Made by a program: the position numbers and the translations under genes. A DNA stretch of 64,000 bases. Origin: VXMT01 sp965204835. Lineage in GTDB: Bacteria > Chloroflexota > Dehalococcoidia > UBA2979. The stretch is taken from NCBI GenBank assembly GCA_965204835.1, contig OZ242017.1, positions 1,488,001 through 1,552,000 on the forward strand, in the 5' to 3' direction. The notes beneath the pieces were generated by a model. The model was not told the origin of the DNA. It saw nothing but the letters and a program-made list of their open reading frames with translations, and searched no databases. Below, piece by piece: positions 7,214-15,413 of the stretch (positions are counted from its first letter, which is position 1; every line of letters begins with the position of its first letter).

Positions 7214-8911
7214 ATGAGCCTGCCCTCGATCGGCGACCTGCCGCTGCAGCAGCGACGCGTCATCCGCGCCTGGTGTATGTACGACTGGGCCAACTCCGCC
7301 TTCGCGACGAGCGTCGCGGCCATCGTCCCCGTGTACTTCGTGTTCCTCTTCAAGGAGTCCGTCGGCGAGGGCGGGACGTTCCTCGGCGTCTTCACCGGCA
7401 GCTCCATGTGGAGCCTCGGGGTCGCGCTCTCGACGGGGTTCGTGGCGTTCTCGAGCCCCGTGATCGGTGTGATCGCGGACCGCGTGCCCATCCGGCGGGT
7501 GCTGCTCGCGACGTACATGACCATCGGGTCGGTGTTCACGGCGCTGGCGTTCTTCGCGCCGTTCTGGCCTGAGCCGTGGATCTGGCTCTTCGTCACGTTC
7601 ACCGTGGCCAACATCGGCTTCGTCGGGAGCATCGTCTTCTACAACTCGTTCCTCCCGCACCTCGGCCCGAGGCACCTGCTCGACGAGATCAGTAGCCGGG
7701 GTTACGCGTACGGCTACCTCGGCGGCGGGCTGCTGCTCATCGTCCACCTCGCGTTCATCCTCGCGACGCGCGGCACGGACTTTGCCGACCTCACCACGCG
7801 GCTCGCGATCGCGTCGGTGGGCGTGTGGTGGTTCGGGTGGGCGATGTGGACGCTGCGAGTGGTGCCCGAGCCTCCCGTGCTGCGCGTGGGGGAGCGACTG
7901 ACGGCCCTCTCGGCCGTCCCGACCGGGTTCCGCGAGCTGCGGCGGACCTTCCGCGAGGTTGCGCGGTTCCGCGTGGCGATCGTGTTCCTCGTCGCCTACC
8001 TGCTGTTCAACGACGGCATCTCGACCGTCAATGCGATTGCCGGGGCGTACGCGGCCGACACGCTGGCGATCCCGCTCGTCTACAACATGGGGACGGTCGC
8101 CACGGTCCAGTTCGTCGCCGTGCCCGGCGCCCTCGCGTTCGCGCGGCTCTCGGACCGCATCACGACGAAGCCCGCGCTGATCGTCGCGCTCGTCGGTTGG
8201 ATGTGCGTCGTGCTGGTGGGCGTCTCGCTGGCGCCGCTGCCACCGAGCGACCACGGCGACTTCGACATCCAGCTGTCCTACCGCGAGGACAGCCGCGACT
8301 ACCTCGTCGAGGTCGCGCCCGACCTGGACGACGGCTACGCGCTGCGTGGGCGCGGCCAGTACTGGCGCATCGAAGAGGGCTTCGCGTTCCGCACCTCCGC
8401 GATCGAGGATCTCGCCGGTGCGTTCCGTGACACGCCTGACGTCGAGTACTCGGTATCGCTCCGCGGCGGGCCGCTCGATGGCAACTCGGGGGTCGGCGAG
8501 GCGCATGCCTCGATGCTCGGGGCGGGCCCCGTCGACTGGTGGCCATCGCTCGCACGGAGCGTGGTGTGGGCGCCGCTCGGGCTGGGTGTGGGGCCGCAGT
8601 GGCTGCTGCTGGGCGCGATGGTGGGGTGGGTGATCGGTGGGAGCCAGGCGCTCGCCCGGAGCCTGTTCGCCCAGATCACGCCGGAGCGGCGCAGCGGTGA
8701 GTTCTTCGGCTTCTTCGGCTTCATCGGCAGGGCGTCGTCGGTCTTCGGCCCCATGATCTACATCGCCGCCACGGCCCTGTTCGACACGCGCGTGGCGGTG
8801 CTGTCGATCCTGCTCATCATCGTGATCGGGACCGTCATGCTGCGCTGGGTCGACGTCGCCGAGGGCACGCGGGTCGCCGCCGAGGAAGACGCGCGCGCCG
8901 AGGGGGCCTGA
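7214..8911 (+). CDS. UMF1-type MFS permease with a large extramembrane insertion
   Basis: The N-terminus contains CMYDWANSAFAT, the signature of the UMF1/Atg22 branch of the major facilitator superfamily, followed by the usual hydrophobic helices and loop motif (DRVPIRRVLL). UMF1 proteins are thought to export small solutes. The 565-residue length exceeds the usual 400-450 because about 100 hydrophilic residues (roughly 340-440, from SDHGDFDIQLSYRED to GAGPVDWWPS) are inserted between two membrane helices in the C-terminal half. The insert is rich in acidic and aromatic residues and looks like a folded domain. ATG 7214 follows GAGAGG by 7 nt. Confidence 0.85.
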   Translation: MSLPSIGDLPLQQRRVIRAWCMYDWANSAFATSVAAIVPVYFVFLFKESVGEGGTFLGVFTGSSMWSLGVALSTGFVAFSSPVIGVIADRVPIRRVLLATYMTIGSVFTALAFFAPFWPEPWIWLFVTFTVANIGFVGSIVFYNSFLPHLGPRHLLDEISSRGYAYGYLGGGLLLIVHLAFILATRGTDFADLTTRLAIASVGVWWFGWAMWTLRVVPEPPVLRVGERLTALSAVPTGFRELRRTFREVARFRVAIVFLVAYLLFNDGISTVNAIAGAYAADTLAIPLVYNMGTVATVQFVAVPGALAFARLSDRITTKPALIVALVGWMCVVLVGVSLAPLPPSDHGDFDIQLSYREDSRDYLVEVAPDLDDGYALRGRGQYWRIEEGFAFRTSAIEDLAGAFRDTPDVEYSVSLRGGPLDGNSGVGEAHASMLGAGPVDWWPSLARSVVWAPLGLGVGPQWLLLGAMVGWVIGGSQALARSLFAQITPERRSGEFFGFFGFIGRASSVFGPMIYIAATALFDTRVAVLSILLIIVIGTVMLRWVDVAEGTRVAAEEDARAEGA

Positions 8912-8943
8912 CGGCGCTCTGCGTCCGCGCGCTCGCCGTCGGC

Positions 8944-8949
8944 TATCAT
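8944..8949 (+). promoter_or_regulatory. -10 box (TATCAT) of the SDR gene, leaderless spacing
   Basis: TATCAT ends 9 nt before the ATG of the SDR gene, so transcription would begin at or next to the start codon. No Shine-Dalgarno sequence lies between. No convincing -35 element is seen. Confidence 0.5.
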
Positions 8950-8958
8950 CGCCGCACC

Positions 8959-9729
8959 ATGGGCTTCGTCCACGACCGCCTCGACATGTCGGGCCGCGTC
9001 GCCATCGTCACGGGTGGCGGGCGCAACTTCGGGCGGGCGATCGCGCTCGGCCTCGCCGATGTTGGCGCCGCCGTGGTGATCGCGGAGATCGATGAGGACA
9101 CCGGGCCGGCCGTGGAGCAGGAGCTGCGTGACGCCGGCCACGACGCTGCCTGGATCCACACCAACGTCCGCGACGCCGACTCAGTCGACGCACTGATCGC
9201 GGGCACGGTCGAGCGCTTCGGCCGGCTCGACGTGATGGTTGCGAACGCGGGCGGCATGTTCCAGGCGCCCGCGCTGGACATCTCCAAGCGCGGGTTCGAG
9301 GCGGTGATCGACCTCAACCTGATCGGCACGTGGCTCTGCGACACGGCCGCCGCGCGCGCAATGATCGAGGCAGGGAACGGCGGCAGCATCATCAACGTCT
9401 CCTCGCAGAACGCGCTGTACGGGGCCCTGAACGGTGCGCACTACGGCGCGGCCAAGGCCGGGATCCTCGGCCTGACGCGGTCGGTCGCGGCCGAGTGGGC
9501 GGAGCACGGCATCCGCGTGAACGCCATCGCGCCCGGAGGACGGACGGGCCGGGCGGGCGCGGCGCCCCGCGAGGGGCAACTCGCGGGCGGCGGCGACGCC
9601 GAGTACATCGAGAACGTCGCCACGAGCGTGGTGTACCTCGCCTCGGACCTCGCGAGCTGGGTCACCGGCCACACGCTGGTCGTGGACGACGGTGGGACGT
9701 TCACGAACGCCGTACCTCGCGGCGCGTAG
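8959..9729 (+). CDS. short-chain dehydrogenase/reductase (SDR)
   Basis: A classical SDR of 256 residues, an NAD(P)-dependent oxidoreductase of unknown substrate. It shows the cofactor loop TGGGRNFG near residue 19, NAGG near 96, the Ser in INVSSQNA near 146, and the catalytic YGAAK near 161. The acidic residue at the end of the second strand (IAEIDEDTG) suggests NAD rather than NADP preference. A slightly shortened loop after NAIAPGG replaces the usual substrate lid. The next gene is separate and has its own promoter. Confidence 0.9.
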   Translation: MGFVHDRLDMSGRVAIVTGGGRNFGRAIALGLADVGAAVVIAEIDEDTGPAVEQELRDAGHDAAWIHTNVRDADSVDALIAGTVERFGRLDVMVANAGGMFQAPALDISKRGFEAVIDLNLIGTWLCDTAAARAMIEAGNGGSIINVSSQNALYGALNGAHYGAAKAGILGLTRSVAAEWAEHGIRVNAIAPGGRTGRAGAAPREGQLAGGGDAEYIENVATSVVYLASDLASWVTGHTLVVDDGGTFTNAVPRGA

Positions 9730-9777
9730 GCCATCGACCGCGAGCCCACCCCCCGCGAGCCCGACGTGCGGGTGCGT

Positions 9778-9783
9778 TACGAT
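9778..9783 (+). promoter_or_regulatory. -10 box (TACGAT) of the penicillin acylase family gene
   Basis: TACGAT ends 9 nt before GTG 9793, the same spacing as in the preceding SDR gene. It favours GTG 9793 over the upstream GTG 9766, which would lie before the transcription start. Confidence 0.5.
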
Positions 9784-9792
9784 CCGCCTGTC

Positions 9793-12168
9793 GTGATACG
9801 CGCCGTCACCCAGTTGCGTTCACTCACCGGCCTCGCCGCCGGGGCGCTGCGCGCGCTCGCCATCGCGAAGAGCGGCCGGTCCCACCCTCCGGTCTCGGGC
9901 CGGCTGCGCGTGGGCGGCCTGGACGACCCCATCACCATCACGCGCGACCGCTTCGGCATCGCGCACGTCGAGGCAGCGACGGAGGCGGGGGCCGTCTTCG
10001 GGCAGGGGTTCGTGCAGGCGCACGACCGGCTGTTCCAGCTCGAGCTGTTCCGGCGCGCTGCCTCGGGCAGACTCGCCGAGGTCTTCGGACCCCGGGCCGT
10101 GGACGCCGACCGCTTCGCGCGCAGGCTGGCGCTCGCGCAGGTCTCGCAGCAGGACCTGGAGGCGACGAGCGCCGAGGCGCACGAGCTCCTCGAGGCGTTC
10201 GCGAACGGCGTCAACGCAGCCGTGGCGACGCTGCCCGCGCTGCCCCCGGAGTTCGCGATCACGGGCGCCGCTCCCGAGCCGTGGCTGGCACAGCACTCAC
10301 TGCTCGTGGGGCGGCTGCTCATGCTCGGCTTCTCGCCGAACTGGGATGCCGAGTTGCAGCGCGACCGGTTGGTCGCCGCGCTCGGGCCCGAGCGCGCCGC
10401 GCTCGTCGACATCGTCTACCCCGCGCATGCCTCGACCACGACCGGCGAACCGTACGAGGGCACGACGGAGCGCCTGCTCGCGGCGTATGGCGCGATCGAG
10501 GCCGCGGGCGTGCCCGCCGGAGGCGCGTCGAACGCGTGGGCGCTCGCAGGGTCGCACACGCGGACCGGGGCGCCGCTGCTCGCATGCGACCCGCACGTGC
10601 GGGCGGGCGTCCCGAGCCTCTTTCACGTCGCGCACATCCGCGGCGGCGACCTCGACATCATCGGCGCGAGCGTGCCCGGCGTGCCCGGCGTGGTCATCGG
10701 GCACAACCGCGACGTGGCGTGGGGCATGACCGCGGGACTGGCCGACGTGAGCGACTGCTACATCGAGGAGTTCGACCCGGCCGACCCGGATCGCTACCGC
10801 ACCCCGGACGGCTGGGAGCGCGCCCGCACCCGCGTCGAGCGCATCGAGGTGCGCGGCGGCCCGCCGATCGACGAGACGATGCGCGTGACGCGCCACGGGC
10901 CGGTCGTCGGCCCGGCGCTGCCGGACGAGGAGCGCGCGATCGCACTGCGCTCGACCGCGCTCGAACCCGGCGAGACGGTGGGGCCGCTCCTCGACGCGAA
11001 CCGGGCGCGAGATGTCTCGGCGTTCGAGACGGCGATCGCGCGCTGGCCCGGCGCGACCTTCAACTTCGTCTTCGCCGACCGCTCAGGCGCGATCGGCTAC
11101 CGGCTGGCGGGCTCGATCCCGCGGCACGGCACCGGGGAGGGGCTCGTGCCGCAGCACGGCGCGACGTCACCGGGGCCGCCGGAGTTGCTGACGGCCGAGG
11201 AGATGCCGCACTTCCTCGGCCCGTCGGGCGGTGTCATCGTCTCGGCGAACCAGGCGCCGGGCGGCCCCCTGGAGCTGGGCGAGGAGTGGATGGAGAGCTA
11301 CCGGGCGGACCGCATCCGGGAACTCCTCGGCGGCCGCGATGACCATACGGTGGCCTCGTGCCAGGCGATCCAGTCGGACCTCCACAACGCCGGCCTCGTG
11401 GCGCTGCGGGACCTGCTGCTGGCTCGCGGAGCGGTCGTGGACGGGCAGGTGCGGGCGGCGCTCGAGGCATGGGACGGGCAGGTCGCCGCCTCCAGAGCTG
11501 GCGCGGCCATCATGGAGACCGTCTACCAGGAAGCGGCCCGCAGCCTCGTCTCGCGGGTAGCGGGGACCATGTCGGACCTCGTGCTCGGTCAGGGGATCGG
11601 CGGCCCGGGCGGCGAGGACACCCGGTTCCACTACCGCCTGCAGGGCCGCCTCGTCACCGCGCTCACCGCTGCCGAGCCGCCGTGGTGTGACGGCGACGAG
11701 GACCGTGACCGCGTGCTGCGTGCGGCGACCGAGCGGGCGCTCGGGGAGCTGCGTGAGCGCCTGGGGGCGACGCCGGCCGAGTGGCGGTGGGGGGCGCTGC
11801 GCTCATCGCTCCAGCCGCACCCGCTGGGCGGCGTGCCGGGCCTCGGGCGTGCGTTCGCGGTCGGCGGGAACGAGATGCCGGGCGACGTGAACACGGTGTG
11901 GCAGGGCGGCTACTCGGTGCATCACGGGCCCGCCGCACCCGGCGGCTTCTCGCCCGGGTACCGCCAGGTGATCGATGTGGCGAACTGGGACCGCTCGACG
12001 TTCCAGATGCCGGCCGGCAACTCCGGGATCCCCGGACACCCGCACTACGGCGACTGCGCGCCCGAGTTCTTCGAGGGCGTGCAGCGCCCGCTGCTGTACT
12101 CGGCCGACGCGATCGCGGCGAACGCAGAGGGTACGCTGGTGCTCGCACCGACAGGGACGCGCCGATGA
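9793..12168 (+). CDS. penicillin acylase family (S45) Ntn hydrolase precursor
   Basis: A 791-residue member of the S45 peptidase family, which hydrolyses amide bonds of penicillins, acyl-homoserine lactones or related compounds. The N-terminal part has DRFGIAHVEA and GFVQAHDRLFQLE, typical of the alpha chain. The autocatalytic cleavage site is visible as GGASNAWA, placing the new N-terminal nucleophile at Ser246. The beta chain continues with LLACDPH and the oxyanion Asn region HNRDVAWGMT. No secretion signal is obvious, unlike many relatives, so a cytoplasmic location is possible. Its stop overlaps the start of the polyprenyl synthase (ATGA). Confidence 0.9.
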   Translation: MIRAVTQLRSLTGLAAGALRALAIAKSGRSHPPVSGRLRVGGLDDPITITRDRFGIAHVEAATEAGAVFGQGFVQAHDRLFQLELFRRAASGRLAEVFGPRAVDADRFARRLALAQVSQQDLEATSAEAHELLEAFANGVNAAVATLPALPPEFAITGAAPEPWLAQHSLLVGRLLMLGFSPNWDAELQRDRLVAALGPERAALVDIVYPAHASTTTGEPYEGTTERLLAAYGAIEAAGVPAGGASNAWALAGSHTRTGAPLLACDPHVRAGVPSLFHVAHIRGGDLDIIGASVPGVPGVVIGHNRDVAWGMTAGLADVSDCYIEEFDPADPDRYRTPDGWERARTRVERIEVRGGPPIDETMRVTRHGPVVGPALPDEERAIALRSTALEPGETVGPLLDANRARDVSAFETAIARWPGATFNFVFADRSGAIGYRLAGSIPRHGTGEGLVPQHGATSPGPPELLTAEEMPHFLGPSGGVIVSANQAPGGPLELGEEWMESYRADRIRELLGGRDDHTVASCQAIQSDLHNAGLVALRDLLLARGAVVDGQVRAALEAWDGQVAASRAGAAIMETVYQEAARSLVSRVAGTMSDLVLGQGIGGPGGEDTRFHYRLQGRLVTALTAAEPPWCDGDEDRDRVLRAATERALGELRERLGATPAEWRWGALRSSLQPHPLGGVPGLGRAFAVGGNEMPGDVNTVWQGGYSVHHGPAAPGGFSPGYRQVIDVANWDRSTFQMPAGNSGIPGHPHYGDCAPEFFEGVQRPLLYSADAIAANAEGTLVLAPTGTRR

Positions 12169-13211
12169 CGACCACGCCCGCCGGCCTCGAGACGCGGATG
12201 CGCGAATACCGCCCACGCGTGGACGCAGAGATGCGCGCCGTCGTCGGCGACGACGCGGCGGGGCTCTACGCGTGGACGCGATACCACCTCGGATGGGAGG
12301 ACCGCGACGGTGCTCCGACGGGCCGTGGCCCCGGCAAGATGCTGCGCTCCACGGCCCTGCTGCTCTCGGCCGAGGCATGCGGCGGGACGGTCGAGCACGC
12401 GGTCCCGGCGGCAGCGGCCGTCGAGCTGCTCCACAACTTCTCGCTTGTACACGACGACATCGAGGACGACAGCGACACCCGACGAGGTCAGACGGCGCTC
12501 TGGAAGCTCGTCGGGCTCGCACAGGGCATCAACACCGGCGACGGCATGTTCACGCTCGCACGCGTCGCGCTGCACCGCCTGCCGGAAGCCGGCGTCGACC
12601 CCGCGGTCGCCTTCTCCGTGATGGAGGAGCTGGACGGCGCGTGTATGCGCCTGATCGAGGGGCAGTACCACGACATCGCCTTCGAGACGCGCGCCAGCGT
12701 CGACCGCGACGAGTACCTCGGCATGGTCGAAGGCAAGACCTCGGCGCTGTTCGCGGCGTCCGCGGCGATGGGATCGCTGATCGCCGGTGCGCCGCCCGAA
12801 CGGGTGGCCGCGCTGCGCGAGTGGGGGCGCCAGATCGGGCTCGCCTTCCAGGCGGTCGACGACCTCCTCGGGATCTGGGGTGACCCGGCCCTGACCGGCA
12901 AGCCGGTGGGGGACGATGTCGCCGTGCGCAAGCAGACGTTCCCGGTGATCGCGGCCCTCGCCTCCGGCGAGGCGCCGGGCCTCGAAGCCGCATACCGCCG
13001 CGGCAGTGACGGCGAGCCGCTCATCGCCGCTCCCGACATCGCCGCGCTCACGGCTGAAATCGAAGCATCGGGCGCGCGTGCAACGACCGAGGCGCTGGTG
13101 CGGGAGCATCGAGCGCTGGCCGACGCGGCCCTTGCGGCGTCGGGCCTCGCCGCTGAGGCGCGCGCCCCGTTCGACGAGTACGCCGACCTCGCCACGGCCC
13201 GCGAGGCGTAG
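12165..13211 (+). CDS. polyprenyl (farnesyl/geranylgeranyl) diphosphate synthase
   Basis: A trans-prenyltransferase of 348 residues that extends allylic diphosphates with isopentenyl diphosphate. The first aspartate-rich motif is in LVHDDIEDDSDTRRG (near residue 97), and the second in FQAVDDLLGIWGD near 228. The residues GKMLRSTALLLS near 57 replace the common G-K-R-P-x-L-R motif and bind diphosphate. An aromatic residue is absent just before the first Asp motif (His-Asn-Phe lies 7 residues upstream), so the product length cannot be set with confidence. ATG 12165 overlaps the upstream stop. Confidence 0.9.
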   Translation: MTTTPAGLETRMREYRPRVDAEMRAVVGDDAAGLYAWTRYHLGWEDRDGAPTGRGPGKMLRSTALLLSAEACGGTVEHAVPAAAAVELLHNFSLVHDDIEDDSDTRRGQTALWKLVGLAQGINTGDGMFTLARVALHRLPEAGVDPAVAFSVMEELDGACMRLIEGQYHDIAFETRASVDRDEYLGMVEGKTSALFAASAAMGSLIAGAPPERVAALREWGRQIGLAFQAVDDLLGIWGDPALTGKPVGDDVAVRKQTFPVIAALASGEAPGLEAAYRRGSDGEPLIAAPDIAALTAEIEASGARATTEALVREHRALADAALAASGLAAEARAPFDEYADLATAREA

Positions 13212-13232
13212 CCCGCTGCGCGCCGGCGTGCA

Positions 13233-13238
13233 TATCAT
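13233..13238 (+). promoter_or_regulatory. -10 box (TATCAT) of pgk, leaderless spacing
   Basis: TATCAT ends 6 nt before GTG 13245, with no Shine-Dalgarno sequence between them, indicating a leaderless pgk message. Confidence 0.45.
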
Positions 13239-13244
13239 CAGCCC

Positions 13245-14438
13245 GTGAACGGCGCTCCGACCAAGCGCAGCATCCGCGACATCGACCTTGCAGGCCGGCG
13301 GGTCTTCCTGCGCGTCGACTACAACGTGCAGGTCGACGACGGCAAGGTCATCGACGACATGCGGCTGCGCGAGTCGTTGCCGACGATCGCCTACCTCCGG
13401 CAGGCCGGAGCGAGCGTGATCCTCTGCTCACATCGCGGCCGCCCGCGCGGCCAGGTGGTCGAGAACCTGCGCAACGTCCCCGTCGCCACCCACCTCTCGC
13501 GGCTCATCGAGACGCCCGTGCGCTCGGTCGGCGACTGCATCGGCCCCGAGGCCGAGGCGGCGGCGGCCGCCCTGGAGCCCGGCGAGGTGATGATGCTGGA
13601 GAACGTGCGCTTCCACGAGGGCGAGGAAGCCAACGACCCGGACTTCGCCCAACAGCTTGCGAAGCTGGCCGAGGTCTACGTGAGCGACGCCTTCGGCACC
13701 GCGCATCGCCCTCACGCGTCGATTGTCGGCGTCCCGAAGTACCTTCCCGCGGTCGCGGGGCTCCTGCTCGAGCGCGAGCTGGACGCGCTCGGGGGACTGA
13801 CCGAGCCCGAGCGCCCGTTCGGGATCGTGATCGGCGGGGCGAAGGTGGCCGACAAGATCGCCATCCTTCGCCACCTCGCCGGGAAGGCCGACGTGGTCTG
13901 CGTCGGCGGCGGCGTCGCCAACACGTTCCTCGCCGAGCAGGGCTTCGACGTCGCCGACTCGCTGTGGGACCGCGACGGGCTCGACGCGGCCCGCGAGGTC
14001 CTGGCCCAGTCCACCGAGCGCCGCGACCTGCGGCTCTACCTCCCCGTAGACGCGGTCGTGGGGTTCGGCGCGGCCGACGCCGGGCACATCCGCAAGGTGC
14101 CGGTCGACAGCGTGCCGCCGGACTGGCGCATCCTCGACATCGGCCCGGCGACGGTGGAGCTGTTCCGCACGGCGCTCCACCCGATGCGCACGGTGGTGTG
14201 GAACGGCCCGCTCGGGCTGTTCGAGCGCGAGCCGTTCGACTACGGCTCGCTGGCGATGGCGGAGATGCTCGCGGACCTCGAAGCGCAGGTCGTCATCGGA
14301 GGCGGTGAGACGGCAGCGGTCGTCCACCGCGCGGGCATCGAGGAGCGCATCGCGCACATCTCGACGGGCGGCGGCGCCTCGCTCGCGATGCTGCAGGGGC
14401 ACGCGCTGCCAGCGGTCGACGCGCTGGACGACGCGTAA
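13245..14438 (+). CDS. pgk: phosphoglycerate kinase
   Basis: Pgk transfers phosphate between 1,3-bisphosphoglycerate and ADP in glycolysis and gluconeogenesis. The 397 residues include RVFLRVDYNVQ at the N-terminus, CSHRGRPRG, ENVRFHEGEE, GGAKVADKI in the hinge region, WNGPLGLFE near 310 and GGGETAAVV with STGGGASL at the nucleotide site. The usual Asp-Phe-Asn of the first motif is replaced by Asp-Tyr-Asn, a conservative change. The next glycolytic genes (apgM, tpiA) follow after a toxin-antitoxin insertion. Confidence 0.95.
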   Translation: MNGAPTKRSIRDIDLAGRRVFLRVDYNVQVDDGKVIDDMRLRESLPTIAYLRQAGASVILCSHRGRPRGQVVENLRNVPVATHLSRLIETPVRSVGDCIGPEAEAAAAALEPGEVMMLENVRFHEGEEANDPDFAQQLAKLAEVYVSDAFGTAHRPHASIVGVPKYLPAVAGLLLERELDALGGLTEPERPFGIVIGGAKVADKIAILRHLAGKADVVCVGGGVANTFLAEQGFDVADSLWDRDGLDAAREVLAQSTERRDLRLYLPVDAVVGFGAADAGHIRKVPVDSVPPDWRILDIGPATVELFRTALHPMRTVVWNGPLGLFEREPFDYGSLAMAEMLADLEAQVVIGGGETAAVVHRAGIEERIAHISTGGGASLAMLQGHALPAVDALDDA

Positions 14439-14455
14439 CATCCATAGCCGTTTCC

Positions 14456-14486
14456 TTTGACCTGATCGGTCAAATCAGTCAGACTG
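14456..14486 (+). promoter_or_regulatory. double palindrome upstream of the Phd/VapC pair (probable operator)
   Basis: Two adjacent inverted repeats lie between pgk and the antitoxin: TTTGACC-TGATC-GGTCAAA (14456-14474, 7-bp arms) and CAGTC-A-GACTG (14476-14486). Paired palindromes of this size just upstream of an antitoxin gene are the normal binding sites of the autoregulating complex. The TTGACC inside the first repeat could be a -35 element. No T-run follows, so a terminator is less likely. Confidence 0.5.
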
Positions 14487-14565
14487 GTTAGAGGCGGTCG
14501 ACGCGAGAATGTCGCCGCCTTGCATTGGTGTCAGTATCCGCCAGAGGGCCCGGGGAGGTGCCGCG

Positions 14566-14934
14566 ATGGACCACACAGCAGTGCCTCGCGACGCCGAGGG
14601 CGGACTCGACGAGGCCGGTGCGCGGCACGTCGCAGCCTCCGAGGCGAAGGCGACGTTCTCCGCGCTCATTGAGGGCGTCCAGCACCGCGGGGAGCGCTAC
14701 GTCATCGAGCGCCACGGCAAGCCTGCCGCAGCACTCGTGAGCGTCGACGAACTTGGTCGCCTCGCGGGTCGGGATGAGGCGGCAGCGGGGGTGAATGACG
14801 GACTGAGCGGCTTTATTGGCCTGTTCGCTGACATCATGACGGACGACGAGATCGACAATATGGTCGCCGCGATCTACGCCGATCGGGAACGGGATGTACC
14901 GCGCGCGGTCGACATTAGCGGATGGATCGAGTGA
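14566..14934 (+). CDS. Phd/YefM-type antitoxin
   Basis: A 122-residue antitoxin. Residues 23-65 (VAASEAKATFSALIEGVQ, then RYVIERHGKPAAALVS) form the Phd/YefM DNA-binding fold, and the acidic C-terminal part (DDEIDNMVAAIYADRERD) would wrap the toxin. ATG 14566 follows GGGGAGG by 7 nt. The gene overlaps the downstream PIN toxin by 13 nt, the usual coupled arrangement. Two palindromes upstream suggest autoregulation. Confidence 0.85.
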   Translation: MDHTAVPRDAEGGLDEAGARHVAASEAKATFSALIEGVQHRGERYVIERHGKPAAALVSVDELGRLAGRDEAAAGVNDGLSGFIGLFADIMTDDEIDNMVAAIYADRERDVPRAVDISGWIE

Positions 14935-15338
14935 GGTACCTCCTCGACACCGACACCGTCAGTGCACTCACTCGAAGCTCGCGCCCCGACACACTGCTCA
15001 CGCGAATGGCGACGACTGCCGGCGACGATCGGACTACGTCGACTGTGACGTTGGCCGAGCTGCTGTTTGGGGCGCACAAGGCAGGCGCACGGTCAGCGGT
15101 CTTGCTGGCCCGCATCCGCGCCGCGTTGCCCGCGTCGCCGCTGCTGCCCTTCGACGATGCCGCCGCCGAGGAATACGGACCACTCCGCGCATATCTTGAG
15201 GCCCAAGGGACTCCGATCGGGCAGGCCGACACGCAGATTGCCGCGATCGCGCTGGCGAACGACCTGACGGTCGTCACCGGCAACGTCCGCCACTTCGAGC
15301 GCGTCCCCGGCCTCACCGTCGAGAACTGGCTCGAGTAG
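14922..15338 (+). CDS. vapC: VapC-type PIN-domain toxin (ribonuclease)
   Basis: A 138-residue PIN-domain protein. The acidic active-site residues are visible: Asp in LLDTDTVSAL near residue 9, Glu in TLAELLFGA near 48, and the Asp of GQADTQIAAIA near 103 with the fourth near TGNVRHF. Such toxins cleave tRNA or rRNA and are held inactive by the cognate antitoxin. ATG 14922 lies inside the end of the antitoxin gene, supporting translational coupling. Confidence 0.88.
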   Translation: MDRVRYLLDTDTVSALTRSSRPDTLLTRMATTAGDDRTTSTVTLAELLFGAHKAGARSAVLLARIRAALPASPLLPFDDAAAEEYGPLRAYLEAQGTPIGQADTQIAAIALANDLTVVTGNVRHFERVPGLTVENWLE

Positions 15339-15401
15339 CTCCCTGTCGCCAGGCTGCGGCCTCAACCGCGCAGGCGCGGGCGCTACGCGGCCTGCTCGCG
15401 A

Positions 15402-15407
15402 TAGCAT
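15402..15407 (+). promoter_or_regulatory. possible -10 box (TAGCAT) of apgM
   Basis: TAGCAT ends 6 nt before ATG 15414, matching the leaderless spacing seen at pgk. It is a weaker match than the others and no -35 element is evident. Confidence 0.3.
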
Positions 15408-15413
15408 GTAGCC

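Noticed and set aside
9330..11342. long plus-strand open frame overlapping SDR and S45 genes
   Set aside because: It is rich in Arg, Gly and Ala, contains no recognisable motifs, and overlaps two genes whose own frames carry full family motifs.
14456..14474. hairpin after pgk as a Rho-independent terminator
   Set aside because: The stem is only 7 bp with no T-run, and it pairs with a second palindrome next to a toxin-antitoxin promoter, so an operator is the better reading.
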